In this document: piece after piece, positions 41,649-49,755 of the stretch
How positions within the stretch are numbered: position 1 is the stretch's first letter
Layout of the letters: each line of letters opens with the position of its first letter
Source of the DNA: Caldifermentibacillus hisashii
GTDB taxonomy: Bacteria > Bacillota > Bacilli > Bacillales > Caldibacillaceae
DNA length: 64,000 bases
Assembly (NCBI RefSeq): GCF_027568575.1
Contig: NZ_JANUVP010000006.1
Reading direction: 5' to 3' (one strand)
Notes under the pieces: model-generated
Database searches by the model: none
Told to the model about the DNA's origin: nothing
What the model saw: the letters and a program-made list of their open reading frames with translations, nothing else
Position numbers and translations under genes: made by a program

Positions 41649-43133
41649 ATGAGCCAATTAACCGTTCAATTATTAGAAAAGGTAGAGAAGTTTTTAACAG
41701 GAACGAAGAAGATGTACATTAATGGCGAGTTTGTTGAAAGTGCATCAGGGAAAACATTTGAAACTTATAATCCGGCCACTGGAGAGGTATTGGCAACCGT
41801 ATATGAAGCTGGACCTGAAGATATTGACCGAGCAGTAAAAGCGGCACGGCGAGCCTTTGATGAAGGTCCGTGGTCACGGATGAGTGCTGCAGAGAGAAGT
41901 CGTTTAATGTATAAATTAGCGGATTTGATGGAAGCAAACAGCGCAGAATTGGCTCAATTGGAAACACTTGATAATGGGAAACCGATTCGGGAAACTTCGA
42001 ATGCTGATGTTCCGTTGTCCATAGAACATATGCGATATTATGCCGGATGGTCGACGAAAATTGTCGGGCAAACAATTCCGGTAGCTGGTCCATATTTTAA
42101 CTATACCCGTCATGAACCGGTCGGGGTTGTCGGGCAAATTATTCCTTGGAATTTTCCGTTACTTATGGCTATGTGGAAATTAGGAGCGGCTCTTGCCACG
42201 GGATGTACCGTTGTTTTAAAACCGGCAGAACAAACGCCACTTTCTGCTCTATATTTGGCAGAGCTAATTGAAGAAGCCGGATTTCCTGAAGGTGTTGTCA
42301 ATATTGTTCCCGGATTTGGAGAAACAGCCGGTGAGCCGCTTGTTGATCATCCGGAAGTCAATAAAATTGCGTTTACCGGTTCAACTGAAGTGGGAAAACT
42401 GATTATGGAACGAGCTTCCAAGACATTAAAACGGGTGACCTTGGAATTGGGTGGAAAATCACCAAATATCATTTTACCGGATGCTGATTTGACGAAAGCG
42501 ATACCGGGTGCATTAATGGGCGTGATGTTTAACCAAGGTCAAGTATGTTGTGCCGGATCTCGTGTATTTATTCAGAAAAAAGATTATGATAATGTTGTCA
42601 GTGATATGGTCAGTCATGCGAAAAGCATTCAGCAAGGTTTCGGTTTAAAAGAAGACACGGAAATGGGACCGCTTGTTTCTACTGAACAACAAAATCGTGT
42701 CCTTGGCTACATTGAAAAAGGCTTAAATGAAGGTGCAGAACTGCTGACGGGCGGTAAAAATCCGTTTGAACAAGGATATTTTGTGGAACCGACCATTTTC
42801 GCCAATGTCAATGATGAAATGACGATTGCGAAAGAAGAAATTTTTGGTCCGGTTATTTCAGCCTTACCTTATGATGATCTCGATGATTTAATTGCCCGGG
42901 CAAACAACAGTGATTACGGTTTGGCCGCCGGGGTTTGGACACAGGATGTCGCAAAAGCCCATTATATTGCCAGCAAGTTACGTGCCGGAACTGTATGGGT
43001 GAACTGTTACAACATGTTTGATGCCGCCAGTCCGTTTGGTGGTTACAAACAATCCGGGTTTGGTCGTGAAATGGGCTCTTATGCACTGAACAATTATACA
43101 GAAGTGAAGAGTGTTTGGGTTTCTATGCAATAA
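41649..43133 (+). CDS. NAD-dependent aldehyde dehydrogenase (DhaS-like)
   Basis: ALDH superfamily, 494 aa. Landmarks in order: MYINGEFVESASGKTFETYNPATGE, PWNFPLLMAMWKLGAALA, the NAD site FTGSTEVGKLIM, catalytic Glu in LELGGKSPN and catalytic Cys in FNQGQVCCAGSRVF. Closest to the DhaS/AldA class that oxidises aldehydes to acids. It has its own promoter, a cre site and a following terminator, so it is monocistronic and glucose-repressed. Confidence 0.94.
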   Translation: MSQLTVQLLEKVEKFLTGTKKMYINGEFVESASGKTFETYNPATGEVLATVYEAGPEDIDRAVKAARRAFDEGPWSRMSAAERSRLMYKLADLMEANSAELAQLETLDNGKPIRETSNADVPLSIEHMRYYAGWSTKIVGQTIPVAGPYFNYTRHEPVGVVGQIIPWNFPLLMAMWKLGAALATGCTVVLKPAEQTPLSALYLAELIEEAGFPEGVVNIVPGFGETAGEPLVDHPEVNKIAFTGSTEVGKLIMERASKTLKRVTLELGGKSPNIILPDADLTKAIPGALMGVMFNQGQVCCAGSRVFIQKKDYDNVVSDMVSHAKSIQQGFGLKEDTEMGPLVSTEQQNRVLGYIEKGLNEGAELLTGGKNPFEQGYFVEPTIFANVNDEMTIAKEEIFGPVISALPYDDLDDLIARANNSDYGLAAGVWTQDVAKAHYIASKLRAGTVWVNCYNMFDAASPFGGYKQSGFGREMGSYALNNYTEVKSVWVSMQ

Positions 43134-43192
43134 AAAATTTACCACCACTTGAAATTGGGCTCTTTAGTCGCCCTGTCCAAATATAATGAATG

Positions 43193-43223
43193 CCACCGGT
43201 TACGTATAGCCGGTGGTTTTTTT
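43193..43223 (+). terminator. Terminator of the aldehyde dehydrogenase gene
   Basis: CCACCGG (43193-43199) and CCGGTGG (43210-43216) form the stem, followed by seven Ts. Confidence 0.93.
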
Positions 43224-43269
43224 AGTTTTACACTAATTAAAAATTTATTTAAAAATTAATAAAAAACTA

Positions 43270-43298
43270 TTGACATAAAGTTGCAATGAACTTATAAT
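43270..43298 (+). promoter_or_regulatory. SigA promoter of the aroA-tyrA operon
   Basis: Consensus -35 TTGACA (43270-43275), 17-bp spacer, consensus -10 TATAAT (43293-43298). A fully consensus promoter fits control by downstream transcript attenuation rather than by a repressor. Confidence 0.9.
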
Positions 43299-43332
43299 TC
43301 AAAACAATAACAAAAACTTTCATTCAATAAAA

Positions 43333-43576
43333 GCGAAGAAAGGACACAAGTAGTGACTTATCTCCCTGTTTTAAGAGAGCTGATGGTGGGTGCAAATCAG
43401 TACACAGATAAGCATGAATTACACTCCTGGAGCTTCTTTTTCTCAAAATTTCCTTTGAGAAAAAGACGGTCGTGCACGGATCGTTATCCAAATGAGTGGT
43501 GAGTGTTTTTGCTCACAATTAGGGTGGTACCGCGATACATTCGTCCCTGCTGGTTATTCCAGTAAGGACTTTTTTA
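43333..43576 (+). ncRNA. T-box leader 1, probably tRNA-Tyr
   Basis: Stem I begins near GAAAGGACACAAGT. The specifier loop reads GAATTACA with UAC at 43420-43422. The T-box AGGGTGGTACCGCG is at 43521-43534, and the terminator stem starts at GTCCCTGCTGG and ends with a T run (43543-43576). Uncharged tRNA-Tyr would stabilise the antiterminator. It is closely similar to the second copy, so one arose by duplication. Tyr (UAC) is chosen partly because the operon makes tyrosine. Confidence 0.9.
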
Positions 43577-43617
43577 TTATCATTTGTTTTTGTTAGTAAA
43601 GTGAATATGTGAAAAGC

Positions 43618-43857
43618 AATGAAAGGACATGAGTAATGCTTAATCTCCCTGTTTTAAGAGAACTGATGGCGGGTGGAAATCAGTACACAGATAAGCATGA
43701 ATTACAATCCCGGAGCTTCTTTTTCCCGGAAAATTTTCAGGGAAATAGACGGTCAACAGATCGTTATTGTCTTAAGTGGTGAATGTTACTATTCACAATG
43801 AGGGTGGTACCGCGGTTAAAAAATCGTCCCTGTTGTTCTTGCAACAGGGACTTTTTT
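43618..43857 (+). ncRNA. T-box leader 2, probably tRNA-Tyr
   Basis: Second tandem T-box: GAAAGGACATGAGT, specifier region GAATTACA with UAC at 43703-43705, T-box AGGGTGGTACCGCG at 43801-43814, then the terminator GTCCCTGTTG with CAACAGGGAC (43826-43851) and six Ts. Two attenuators in series need two tRNA binding events and should sharpen the response. Confidence 0.92.
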
Positions 43858-43965
43858 GCTAATAGGAAAGTATAAATTTTTCAATTTCTACTTTCCTAAC
43901 GAATAAGTGCTCTTGCGGCGCTGCTTTCGCCTAAAGGCTCAGCAATCGCCGAGTTTTCTTTATTA
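43856..43965 (+). repeat. Palindromic repeat element inside the aroA leader
   Basis: Full-length copy, nearly identical to 24821-24930, starting two bases before the end of the second T-box. Its tail stem is CTCAGC (43938-43943) with GCCGAG (43948-43953), one mismatch from the perfect CTCGGC of the other copy, followed by TTTTCTTTATT. It sits between the riboswitches and aroA and could add read-through loss. Confidence 0.88.
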
Positions 43966-44009
43966 TAAATCTATTCTTATCTAAAATTCTATCTAGGGGG
44001 AGTTTTACC

Positions 44010-45086
44010 ATGAGTGAAAATCAGTTGGCCAAATTACGTGAACAAGTGGATCAAATTAATTTACAAATTCTCGAACTTTTAAATGAGCGTGGAAAAATTG
44101 TTCAAGCAATTGGTGAGGAAAAGAAAAAACACGGAACAAATCGTTTTGATCCGGTACGGGAACGGGAATCGCTGGACTTACTTTTAAAAAACTATGACGG
44201 ACCGTATACGGAAGCAACGATAAAACATCTTTTTAAGCAAATTTTCAAAGCAAGTTTAGAATTACAGAAAATCGATTATGAAAAGACGTTGCTTGTATCC
44301 AGAAAAGCTCATCCGGAAAATACGGTTGTCAATATAAACGGGGAAACAGTCGGTGACGGTGTGCAACGCTTTGTTATGGGACCGTGTGCTGTTGAAAGTT
44401 ATGAGCAAGTTCGGGAAGTTGCTTTAGCGTTAAAAGAACACGGGTTAACCTTGATGAGGGGTGGAGCTTATAAACCAAGAACTTCACCGTATGATTTCCA
44501 AGGATTAGGTGTGGAAGGATTAAAGATTTTAAGACAAGTTGCCGATGAATTAGAATTGTCCGTTATTACGGAAATTGTAACCCCGCAAGATGTTGAGTTG
44601 GCGTTGGATTATGTCGATGTCATTCAAGTCGGTGCACGCAATATGCAAAACTTTGAACTTTTAAAAACAGTTGGTACTGTGAAAAAACCGGTTTTATTGA
44701 AACGGGGGCTTTCAGCAACCATTTCTGAATTCATTAATGCGGCAGAATACATTATGGCTGGCGGAAATGACCAAATCATTTTATGTGAACGCGGCATTCG
44801 GACATATGAAAGAGCAACGAGAAATACACTCGATATTTCCGCCGTCCCGATTTTGAAAAAAGAAACCCATTTACCGGTTGCAGTGGATGTGACTCATTCA
44901 ACCGGCAGAAGAGATTTACTATTACCGACCGCGAAAGCAGCCTTGGCGATTGGTGCGGATTTAGTAATGGCAGAAGTCCATCCGGATCCGGCTGTTGCCT
45001 TGTCTGATTCGTTACAACAAATGGATATACCGCAATTCCATGACTTTATGAATGAACTGAACGCATTTAAGGAAAGGCTTGTTTAA
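44010..45086 (+). CDS. aroA: Bifunctional chorismate mutase / DAHP synthase
   Basis: The N-terminal ~85 residues are an AroQ chorismate mutase domain (LREQVDQINLQILELLNERGKIVQAIG). The rest is class I-beta DAHP synthase: RFVMGPCAVESYEQV, GAYKPRTSPYDFQGLG, VIQVGARNMQNFELL, VDVTHSTGRRD and AEVHPDPAVALSDS. It makes DAHP from PEP and erythrose-4-phosphate, and chorismate or prephenate binding at the mutase domain gives feedback control. In B. subtilis it is called AroA. Together with tyrA it forms a tyrosine-regulated operon. ATG follows GGGGGAGTTTTACC. Confidence 0.95.
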   Translation: MSENQLAKLREQVDQINLQILELLNERGKIVQAIGEEKKKHGTNRFDPVRERESLDLLLKNYDGPYTEATIKHLFKQIFKASLELQKIDYEKTLLVSRKAHPENTVVNINGETVGDGVQRFVMGPCAVESYEQVREVALALKEHGLTLMRGGAYKPRTSPYDFQGLGVEGLKILRQVADELELSVITEIVTPQDVELALDYVDVIQVGARNMQNFELLKTVGTVKKPVLLKRGLSATISEFINAAEYIMAGGNDQIILCERGIRTYERATRNTLDISAVPILKKETHLPVAVDVTHSTGRRDLLLPTAKAALAIGADLVMAEVHPDPAVALSDSLQQMDIPQFHDFMNELNAFKERLV

Positions 45087-45138
45087 TGAGATTTAGATTA
45101 TGACATAAGAGGTATGCCCAATGTTTCATGGTATGTGT

Positions 45139-45167
45139 GGGGCGGAAACTTTCCATCAAACCGCCCC
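45139..45167 (+). promoter_or_regulatory. Intercistronic GC-rich hairpin between aroA and tyrA
   Basis: GGGGCGG (45139-45145) and CCGCCCC (45161-45167) pair perfectly around a 15-base loop, with no T run. It may set the aroA:tyrA ratio by stabilising the upstream message; this is inference. Confidence 0.6.
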
Positions 45168-45204
45168 ATCCGTATCATTGTGCAACATGAAAGCAGGTGT
45201 TAAA

Positions 45205-46302
45205 GTGGATGGTAAAAAAAGGGTACTACTAATTGGAACAGGATTAATTGGCGGATCAATTGCCTTAGCCATTAGGAAGGAAACGGAAGCTGTCGTCATA
45301 GGTTATGATATTAATAATGAACAAGCTGAAAAGGCAAAGCAGTTATCTGTCATTGATAAAGTGGCGACTAATTTTCGCAAAGAAGCTGAATGTGCCGAAT
45401 TAATAATTTTGGCATCACCTGTAGAAGAAACAATAAAAATTATGCGGGAATTGGCAACATACCAATTAAAGGAAAATGTATTGATCACAGACGTGGGAAG
45501 TACAAAACGGAATATTATGAATTTGGCCAATGAGTTATGGAACGGAGATATTACGTTTATCGGAGGTCATCCGATGGCAGGTTCCCATAAAACAGGGGTG
45601 GAAAGCGCCAAGGCTCATTTATTGGAAAATGCTTTTTACGTTTTAACACCGCAACCATGTACTTCCTATGAAAAAATAGAGGAGTTAAAGGATTTACTTA
45701 AAGGAACAAAAGCAAATTTTCTTGTTTTGGATGCAGCTGAACATGATTATATTGTCGGTGTGGTCAGTCATTTTCCTCATATTATTGCTTCAGGGTTAGT
45801 TACCCATGTAAAAAAACATGCGAATCGGAATCCTTTTATCAATATTTTAGCAGCGGGAGGATTTCGTGATATAACGAGAATTGCGTCGAGTAGTCCCCGA
45901 ATGTGGAAAGATATTGTATTACAAAACCGGGATAATTTGTTGGACCTTTTAGATGATTGGATAATGGAAATTAGAAATATGCAAAGTATCATTCAAACAG
46001 GAAATGAACATCTGATTGCCGGCTTTTTTGAAGAAGCAAAAACATATCGTGACGCACTGCCGGTCCGGTCAAAAGGCGCCATTCCCGCGTATTACGATTT
46101 GTATGTTGACGTGATAGATCAAACGGGTGCCATTGCTCGAATAACCGGATTAATTGCAGAGCAAGAAATTGATATTACGAATTTGAATATTATTGAAGCT
46201 CGTGAAGGCCTGCTCGGTGTTTTGAGGGTATCGTTTCAAACGGAAGCAGATTTGTCCAATGCTCGTAAAATTCTTGAACAAAATGGTTATAAAACTTATT
46301 GA
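45205..46302 (+). CDS. tyrA: Prephenate dehydrogenase with C-terminal ACT domain
   Basis: NAD site LLIGTGLIGGSIALA, catalytic region GGHPMAGSHKTG and VSHFPHIIASGL, LAAGGFRDITRIASSSP, and a C-terminal ACT domain (LYVDVIDQTGAIARITGLIAEQEIDI) for tyrosine feedback. It oxidatively decarboxylates prephenate to 4-hydroxyphenylpyruvate. I choose GTG 45205 with CAGGTG five bases before it, since the protein then begins just before the NAD fold; in-frame ATGs at 45187 and 45121 lie in the hairpin region and lack sites. A strong terminator follows. Confidence 0.93.
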   Translation: MDGKKRVLLIGTGLIGGSIALAIRKETEAVVIGYDINNEQAEKAKQLSVIDKVATNFRKEAECAELIILASPVEETIKIMRELATYQLKENVLITDVGSTKRNIMNLANELWNGDITFIGGHPMAGSHKTGVESAKAHLLENAFYVLTPQPCTSYEKIEELKDLLKGTKANFLVLDAAEHDYIVGVVSHFPHIIASGLVTHVKKHANRNPFINILAAGGFRDITRIASSSPRMWKDIVLQNRDNLLDLLDDWIMEIRNMQSIIQTGNEHLIAGFFEEAKTYRDALPVRSKGAIPAYYDLYVDVIDQTGAIARITGLIAEQEIDITNLNIIEAREGLLGVLRVSFQTEADLSNARKILEQNGYKTY

Positions 46303-46307
46303 AAAAC

Positions 46308-46353
46308 AAGATAGATTGGTACATGAATAACCGATACCAATCTATCTTTATTT
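46308..46353 (+). terminator. Terminator of the aroA-tyrA operon
   Basis: AAGATAGATTGGTA (46308-46321) pairs perfectly with TACCAATCTATCTT (46335-46348), then T-rich sequence. Confidence 0.93.
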
Positions 46354-46372
46354 CATTTCATCGAATGAACAT

Positions 46373-47848
46373 CTATCTTTCCTGACAAACTTCCCATTTT
46401 ATCCGTTCTTCTCGATCCGGATCATGAACGACTTCACAATTCGAATTAAATATCAAAGTAGTTCGGTTTTGCAAGTCATATTTTGGCCAGTTCGGTAAAT
46501 CGTTTATATTTGGATCTCCGTTTTGCGCAAATGCAATCCAAGCATTATGTATTTTCTTGGAAAGTTCTTGTCGACCAGGAGAATCACCGGTAAAGTTTTC
46601 AACGCCATGTTTGCTAAATGTATTCCAAACAAACGGTATTTCTAAAGCATGACAAGATTTTAGTAAACCGTTAAAGGCTTGGCTTTCCCAATCGAATCGG
46701 TACATCCAGACCGGGGATCCTTGTTCGGTCTGTATTTCTGCAACATGAATGGCAGGATGGGTAAATGTCATAATCGTCATTAATTTTTCATACAACGATT
46801 GTGTCAGTTCTTTACCTTTGATGAATTCTTGGGAGATTTTTGTCCAACGAGTACCGAAAGTTTGTTGGAATCGTTTCTTTATTGCTGCTTGGTCCTCTTT
46901 TTTCCATATTGGATCAAAGGCTGTGAAGAGGCGATATTCATCTTTATTTGTACCAATAAGCACAGGAATATCTTTTGCGGCACCTTCAGCCAATAGTTCT
47001 TTCGGATGTTTCGGTAAAATTTCACCGTCAATGACTGGAATTAAGCTCATCATCGGTAGTTTTACCGATACTTCAATTAACTGTTCTACCGGAATTTCTT
47101 CTAATTTTTGAATTTCTGTTTTCTCAAGTCCCAGTTCATGAAGGAGAAATTCGGTATTCTTTGTCGCCTTTTCAGACTTAATCACATGACTGGCGGCACC
47201 GCTCTGAAGAATTGCTTGATTAAACAACCCCTTTGCTTTTGGACTGGCAAGTAACACACCTACACTCATTGCGCCTGCAGATTCGCCAAAAATCGTAACT
47301 TGATCCGGATCGCCGCCAAATGCTGCAATATTTTCCTTGACCCATTTTAAGGCAGCAATCTGATCTAAAATCCCACAGTTACCGGAATTTTGATAACCGT
47401 CGCCGCCAAGTTCAGCAAGGTGCAAGAAGCCTAAAATGCCCAACCGATAATTGATGGTAACAACAACAAGATCGCCATTTTTAGCAAAAGATGTACCTTC
47501 ATATAACGGACTTGAACCGGAACCGGAAATAAAAGCACCCCCGTGAATCCAAACGAGAACCGGTCGCTTTTTCCCATCAGTGCCGGGTGACCAAATATTA
47601 AGAGTTAGACAGTCTTCACTCATACGGGTGGTTTGATTGCCGAGAAAACTCATAATTTCTAATGAAGGTTGCCAGGCACTAGGTCCAAATTCGCTACAAT
47701 CTTTTACGCCATCCCAGCTTTCGGCACTCGTTGGTGGACGAAAGCGGTTGGGACCAATTGGTGGAGCAGCATATGGTATCCCTTTCCATACATATACATC
47801 ATTTTCTTGTATGCCTTTCACTTTACCGTAAGCGGTTTCAACAATCAT
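46373..47848 (-). CDS. Type-B carboxylesterase (PnbA-like)
   Basis: Large alpha/beta hydrolase, 491 aa: VYVWKGIPYAAPPIGPNRFRPP, VLVWIHGGAFISGSG (oxyanion hole), nucleophile VTIFGESAGAMSVG, an acidic residue in LIGTNKDEYRLF and a late His in SCHALEIPFVW. Members hydrolyse p-nitrobenzyl and other esters. The ATG at 47848 has GGAGGGG upstream; the frame stays open to 47875. It converges on tyrA; the tyrA terminator may act on both. Confidence 0.9.
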   Translation of the reverse strand: MIVETAYGKVKGIQENDVYVWKGIPYAAPPIGPNRFRPPTSAESWDGVKDCSEFGPSAWQPSLEIMSFLGNQTTRMSEDCLTLNIWSPGTDGKKRPVLVWIHGGAFISGSGSSPLYEGTSFAKNGDLVVVTINYRLGILGFLHLAELGGDGYQNSGNCGILDQIAALKWVKENIAAFGGDPDQVTIFGESAGAMSVGVLLASPKAKGLFNQAILQSGAASHVIKSEKATKNTEFLLHELGLEKTEIQKLEEIPVEQLIEVSVKLPMMSLIPVIDGEILPKHPKELLAEGAAKDIPVLIGTNKDEYRLFTAFDPIWKKEDQAAIKKRFQQTFGTRWTKISQEFIKGKELTQSLYEKLMTIMTFTHPAIHVAEIQTEQGSPVWMYRFDWESQAFNGLLKSCHALEIPFVWNTFSKHGVENFTGDSPGRQELSKKIHNAWIAFAQNGDPNINDLPNWPKYDLQNRTTLIFNSNCEVVHDPDREERIKWEVCQER

Positions 47849-48035
47849 TTTTTCCCCTCCAATTAAAAAAATCATCTGTATATATTATTCTATCTTTTTG
47901 GACAAATACCTTTTTTATTGGTCATTTTTAAAGCGAAACCGACCACCTAAGAGTCCATTTTTTTAAAAAATGTATGTTGTCGTACTAAATAAAAACCAAA
48001 AAAAAAATTATTGGGGATGTCCACGAAAAAAGACG

Positions 48036-48064
48036 GAATAACTCGAAATTTCCGGTCATATATA
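48036..48064 (+). promoter_or_regulatory. Possible SigE promoter of cotJABC
   Basis: GAATAAC (48036-48042) and CATATATA (48057-48064), 14 bases apart, resemble the SigE -35 and -10 (CATAcaNT). cotJ is SigE-dependent in B. subtilis. The match is partial. Confidence 0.5.
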
Positions 48065-48096
48065 TGGGTGATGATGGGAATGGAAGGGAGGATTTT

Positions 48097-48324
48097 ATGT
48101 TTACACAGTATAAGTATTGGCAGCCGTACGTTAGTCCGTTTGATCCATGTCCACCGATACGAGTAAAAAGTTACAATACCCCACCGCAATTGTATTTAGG
48201 ATTTCAACCAAGAGGACTGCCGCAGTTCTCTACAGCAAAAGAAGCATTGTTTCATGGAACACTATGGCCTGCTCTATTCAGTCCGTATCCGGATCCGCAA
48301 ATAAGGGGGGAAGAAGATGAGTAA
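48097..48324 (+). CDS. cotJA: Spore coat protein CotJA
   Basis: 75-residue coat protein rich in Pro, Tyr and Phe (TQYKYWQPYVSPFDPCPPIRVKSY, LYLGFQPRGLPQFSTAKEALFHGTLWPALFSPY), typical of CotJA. GGGAGG precedes the ATG at 48097; a longer frame from 48064 has no site. It overlaps cotJB by eight bases. Confidence 0.92.
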   Translation: MFTQYKYWQPYVSPFDPCPPIRVKSYNTPPQLYLGFQPRGLPQFSTAKEALFHGTLWPALFSPYPDPQIRGEEDE

Positions 48325-48580
48325 GAAGATGCCTCCTGAATATTATCAGATGCTTGAAGAAATTCAAGCGATTGATTTTGTTATCGTTGAATTAAATTTG
48401 TATTTGGATACGCACCCGGACGATACCGCAGCGATTAAACAATTTAATGAAGCAACTAAAAGAAGTATGGAATTAAAAGCAGAATTTGAAAAGAAATTTG
48501 GCCCGCTCATGCACTTCGGTTACAGTTTCTCAAATTATCCGTTCAATTGGAAAGACACCCCATGGCCATGGCAAGTTTAA
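48317..48580 (+). CDS. cotJB: Spore coat protein CotJB
   Basis: 87 aa; LEEIQAIDFVIVELNLYLDTHPDD and the C-terminal FGYSFSNYPFNWKDTPWPWQV are the CotJB signature. It is needed with CotJC for assembly into the coat. Overlap with cotJA and an AAGGGGGGAAGAAG site indicate coupled translation. Confidence 0.94.
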   Translation: MSKKMPPEYYQMLEEIQAIDFVIVELNLYLDTHPDDTAAIKQFNEATKRSMELKAEFEKKFGPLMHFGYSFSNYPFNWKDTPWPWQV

Positions 48581-48621
48581 TATGCTTTCTATACTAAAAT
48601 GTATTGATTGGAGGTTGCAAC

Positions 48622-49191
48622 ATGTGGTATTACGAGAAGAAACTCCAATATCCAGTAAGAGTAAGCACCTGTAATCCCAGACTGGCAAAATTTCTCATAG
48701 AACAGTATGGTGGTGCAGACGGAGAATTGGCTGCTGCTCTCCGCTATTTAAATCAGCGCTATACCATTCCGGATAAAGTTGTTGGTTTGCTAAATGATAT
48801 TGGAACAGAAGAATTTGCCCATTTAGAAATGATTGCCACAATGGTTTATAAGCTCACAAAAGATGCATCACCTGAGCAATTACGGGATGCAGGACTCGGA
48901 GATCATTATGCGGATCACGATCGGGCTTTGTTTTATCATAATGCAGCTGGTGTTCCGTTTACTGCAACTTATATCCAAGCTAAAGGTGATCCGATAGCCG
49001 ATTTGTATGAAGATATCGCAGCCGAGGAAAAAGCCCGCGCAACTTACCAATGGATTATTGATATGTCCGATGACCCGGATTTAAACGATGCTTTGAAATT
49101 TTTACGAGAAAGAGAAATTGTTCATTCGCAAAGATTTAGAGAAGCAGTTGAAATATTAAAAGAGGATCGAGGAAAGAAAAAGTATTTTTAA
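48622..49191 (+). CDS. cotJC: Spore coat protein CotJC, manganese catalase family
   Basis: 189 aa, ferritin-like di-manganese fold: GADGELAAALRYLNQRYTIP, NDIGTEEFAHLEMIA, YEDIAAEEKARATYQWII and LREREIVHSQRFREAVE supply the Glu/His ligands. It may break down peroxide in the developing spore coat. ATG 48622 follows GGAGGTTGCAAC. The stop is followed by 16 consecutive Ts. Confidence 0.94.
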   Translation: MWYYEKKLQYPVRVSTCNPRLAKFLIEQYGGADGELAAALRYLNQRYTIPDKVVGLLNDIGTEEFAHLEMIATMVYKLTKDASPEQLRDAGLGDHYADHDRALFYHNAAGVPFTATYIQAKGDPIADLYEDIAAEEKARATYQWIIDMSDDPDLNDALKFLREREIVHSQRFREAVEILKEDRGKKKYF

Positions 49192-49207
49192 TTTTTTTTT
49201 TTTTTTT
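49192..49207 (+). repeat. Homopolymer run of 16 T
   Basis: T16 directly after the cotJC stop codon. No stem precedes it, so it is not a standard terminator; the length is prone to slippage. Confidence 0.8.
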
Positions 49208-49292
49208 GAGTTCATTGCTCCGTGCGTATTGAACTTAATGTATCATAAAGAAACATATTCACTCGACAAGCCAGTCCCCAGTCCGTATCAAA

Positions 49293-49417
49293 ATAAAGTG
49301 AAACTTCCAGCAGTGAGGATTCTTCATCCCCGCTGCTGGTTAGTTGAACCAATCGGGCACTTACGCTTTGATTACCATTAAGCCGCAAAAGGAAGATTTA
49401 GTAACCGTTTGTGTGGG
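49293..49417 (+). repeat. Dispersed 147-bp repeat family, shortened copy (125 bp)
   Basis: Begins ATAAAGTGAAACTTCC, hairpin CCAGCAGTGAGG with CCCGCTGCTGG, GGTTAGTTGAACCAATCGGG, and ends GTAACCGTTTGTGTGGG. A ~22-bp internal part is missing relative to 11452-11745. The stem arms differ from those copies yet stay paired. Confidence 0.88.
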
Positions 49418-49436
49418 ATAGAGTGAATACTGGATG

Positions 49437-49483
49437 AAAAAAAGCGGGTTTGACTCTAGAAAGTCATTAACCTGCTTTTTTTA
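49437..49483 (+). terminator. Terminator downstream of cotJABC
   Basis: AAAAAGCGGGTT with a nested GACT/AGTC pair and AACCTGCTTTTTT. Long T run. The 273 bases from 49484 to 49755 hold the fruR promoter region and no gene. Confidence 0.82.
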
Positions 49484-49691
49484 TAGATTTACATAATCTT
49501 CCAGTTTTAAATAATAATATTCCTCTTAGCTTGCAGTTGATTAAAAATAGTTGTAAGAGGAAACATAATTTCATAAAAAACCAGATAACACACAGAGGAA
49601 AACATTGATATTTGTTCGTATTTTAGCTTAAATAGAAAACAAAGGAAAAATTTTACCAGTTATAAAGAAAAATGAATAATTTTTACTCATT

Positions 49692-49724
49692 TTGACTGTT
49701 TATGATTGATTTTGAATGATTTTG
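49692..49724 (+). promoter_or_regulatory. fruRKA promoter region with DeoR-type direct repeats
   Basis: TTGACT (49692-49697), 17 bases, AATGAT (49715-49720) may be the promoter. TGATTTTG occurs at 49707-49714 and again at 49717-49724, a 10-bp (one helical turn) direct repeat overlapping the -10, the pattern expected of a FruR operator relieved by fructose-1-phosphate. Confidence 0.55.
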
Positions 49725-49755
49725 GTGATATTATGTCACTGTAGGAGGGCCGCCT

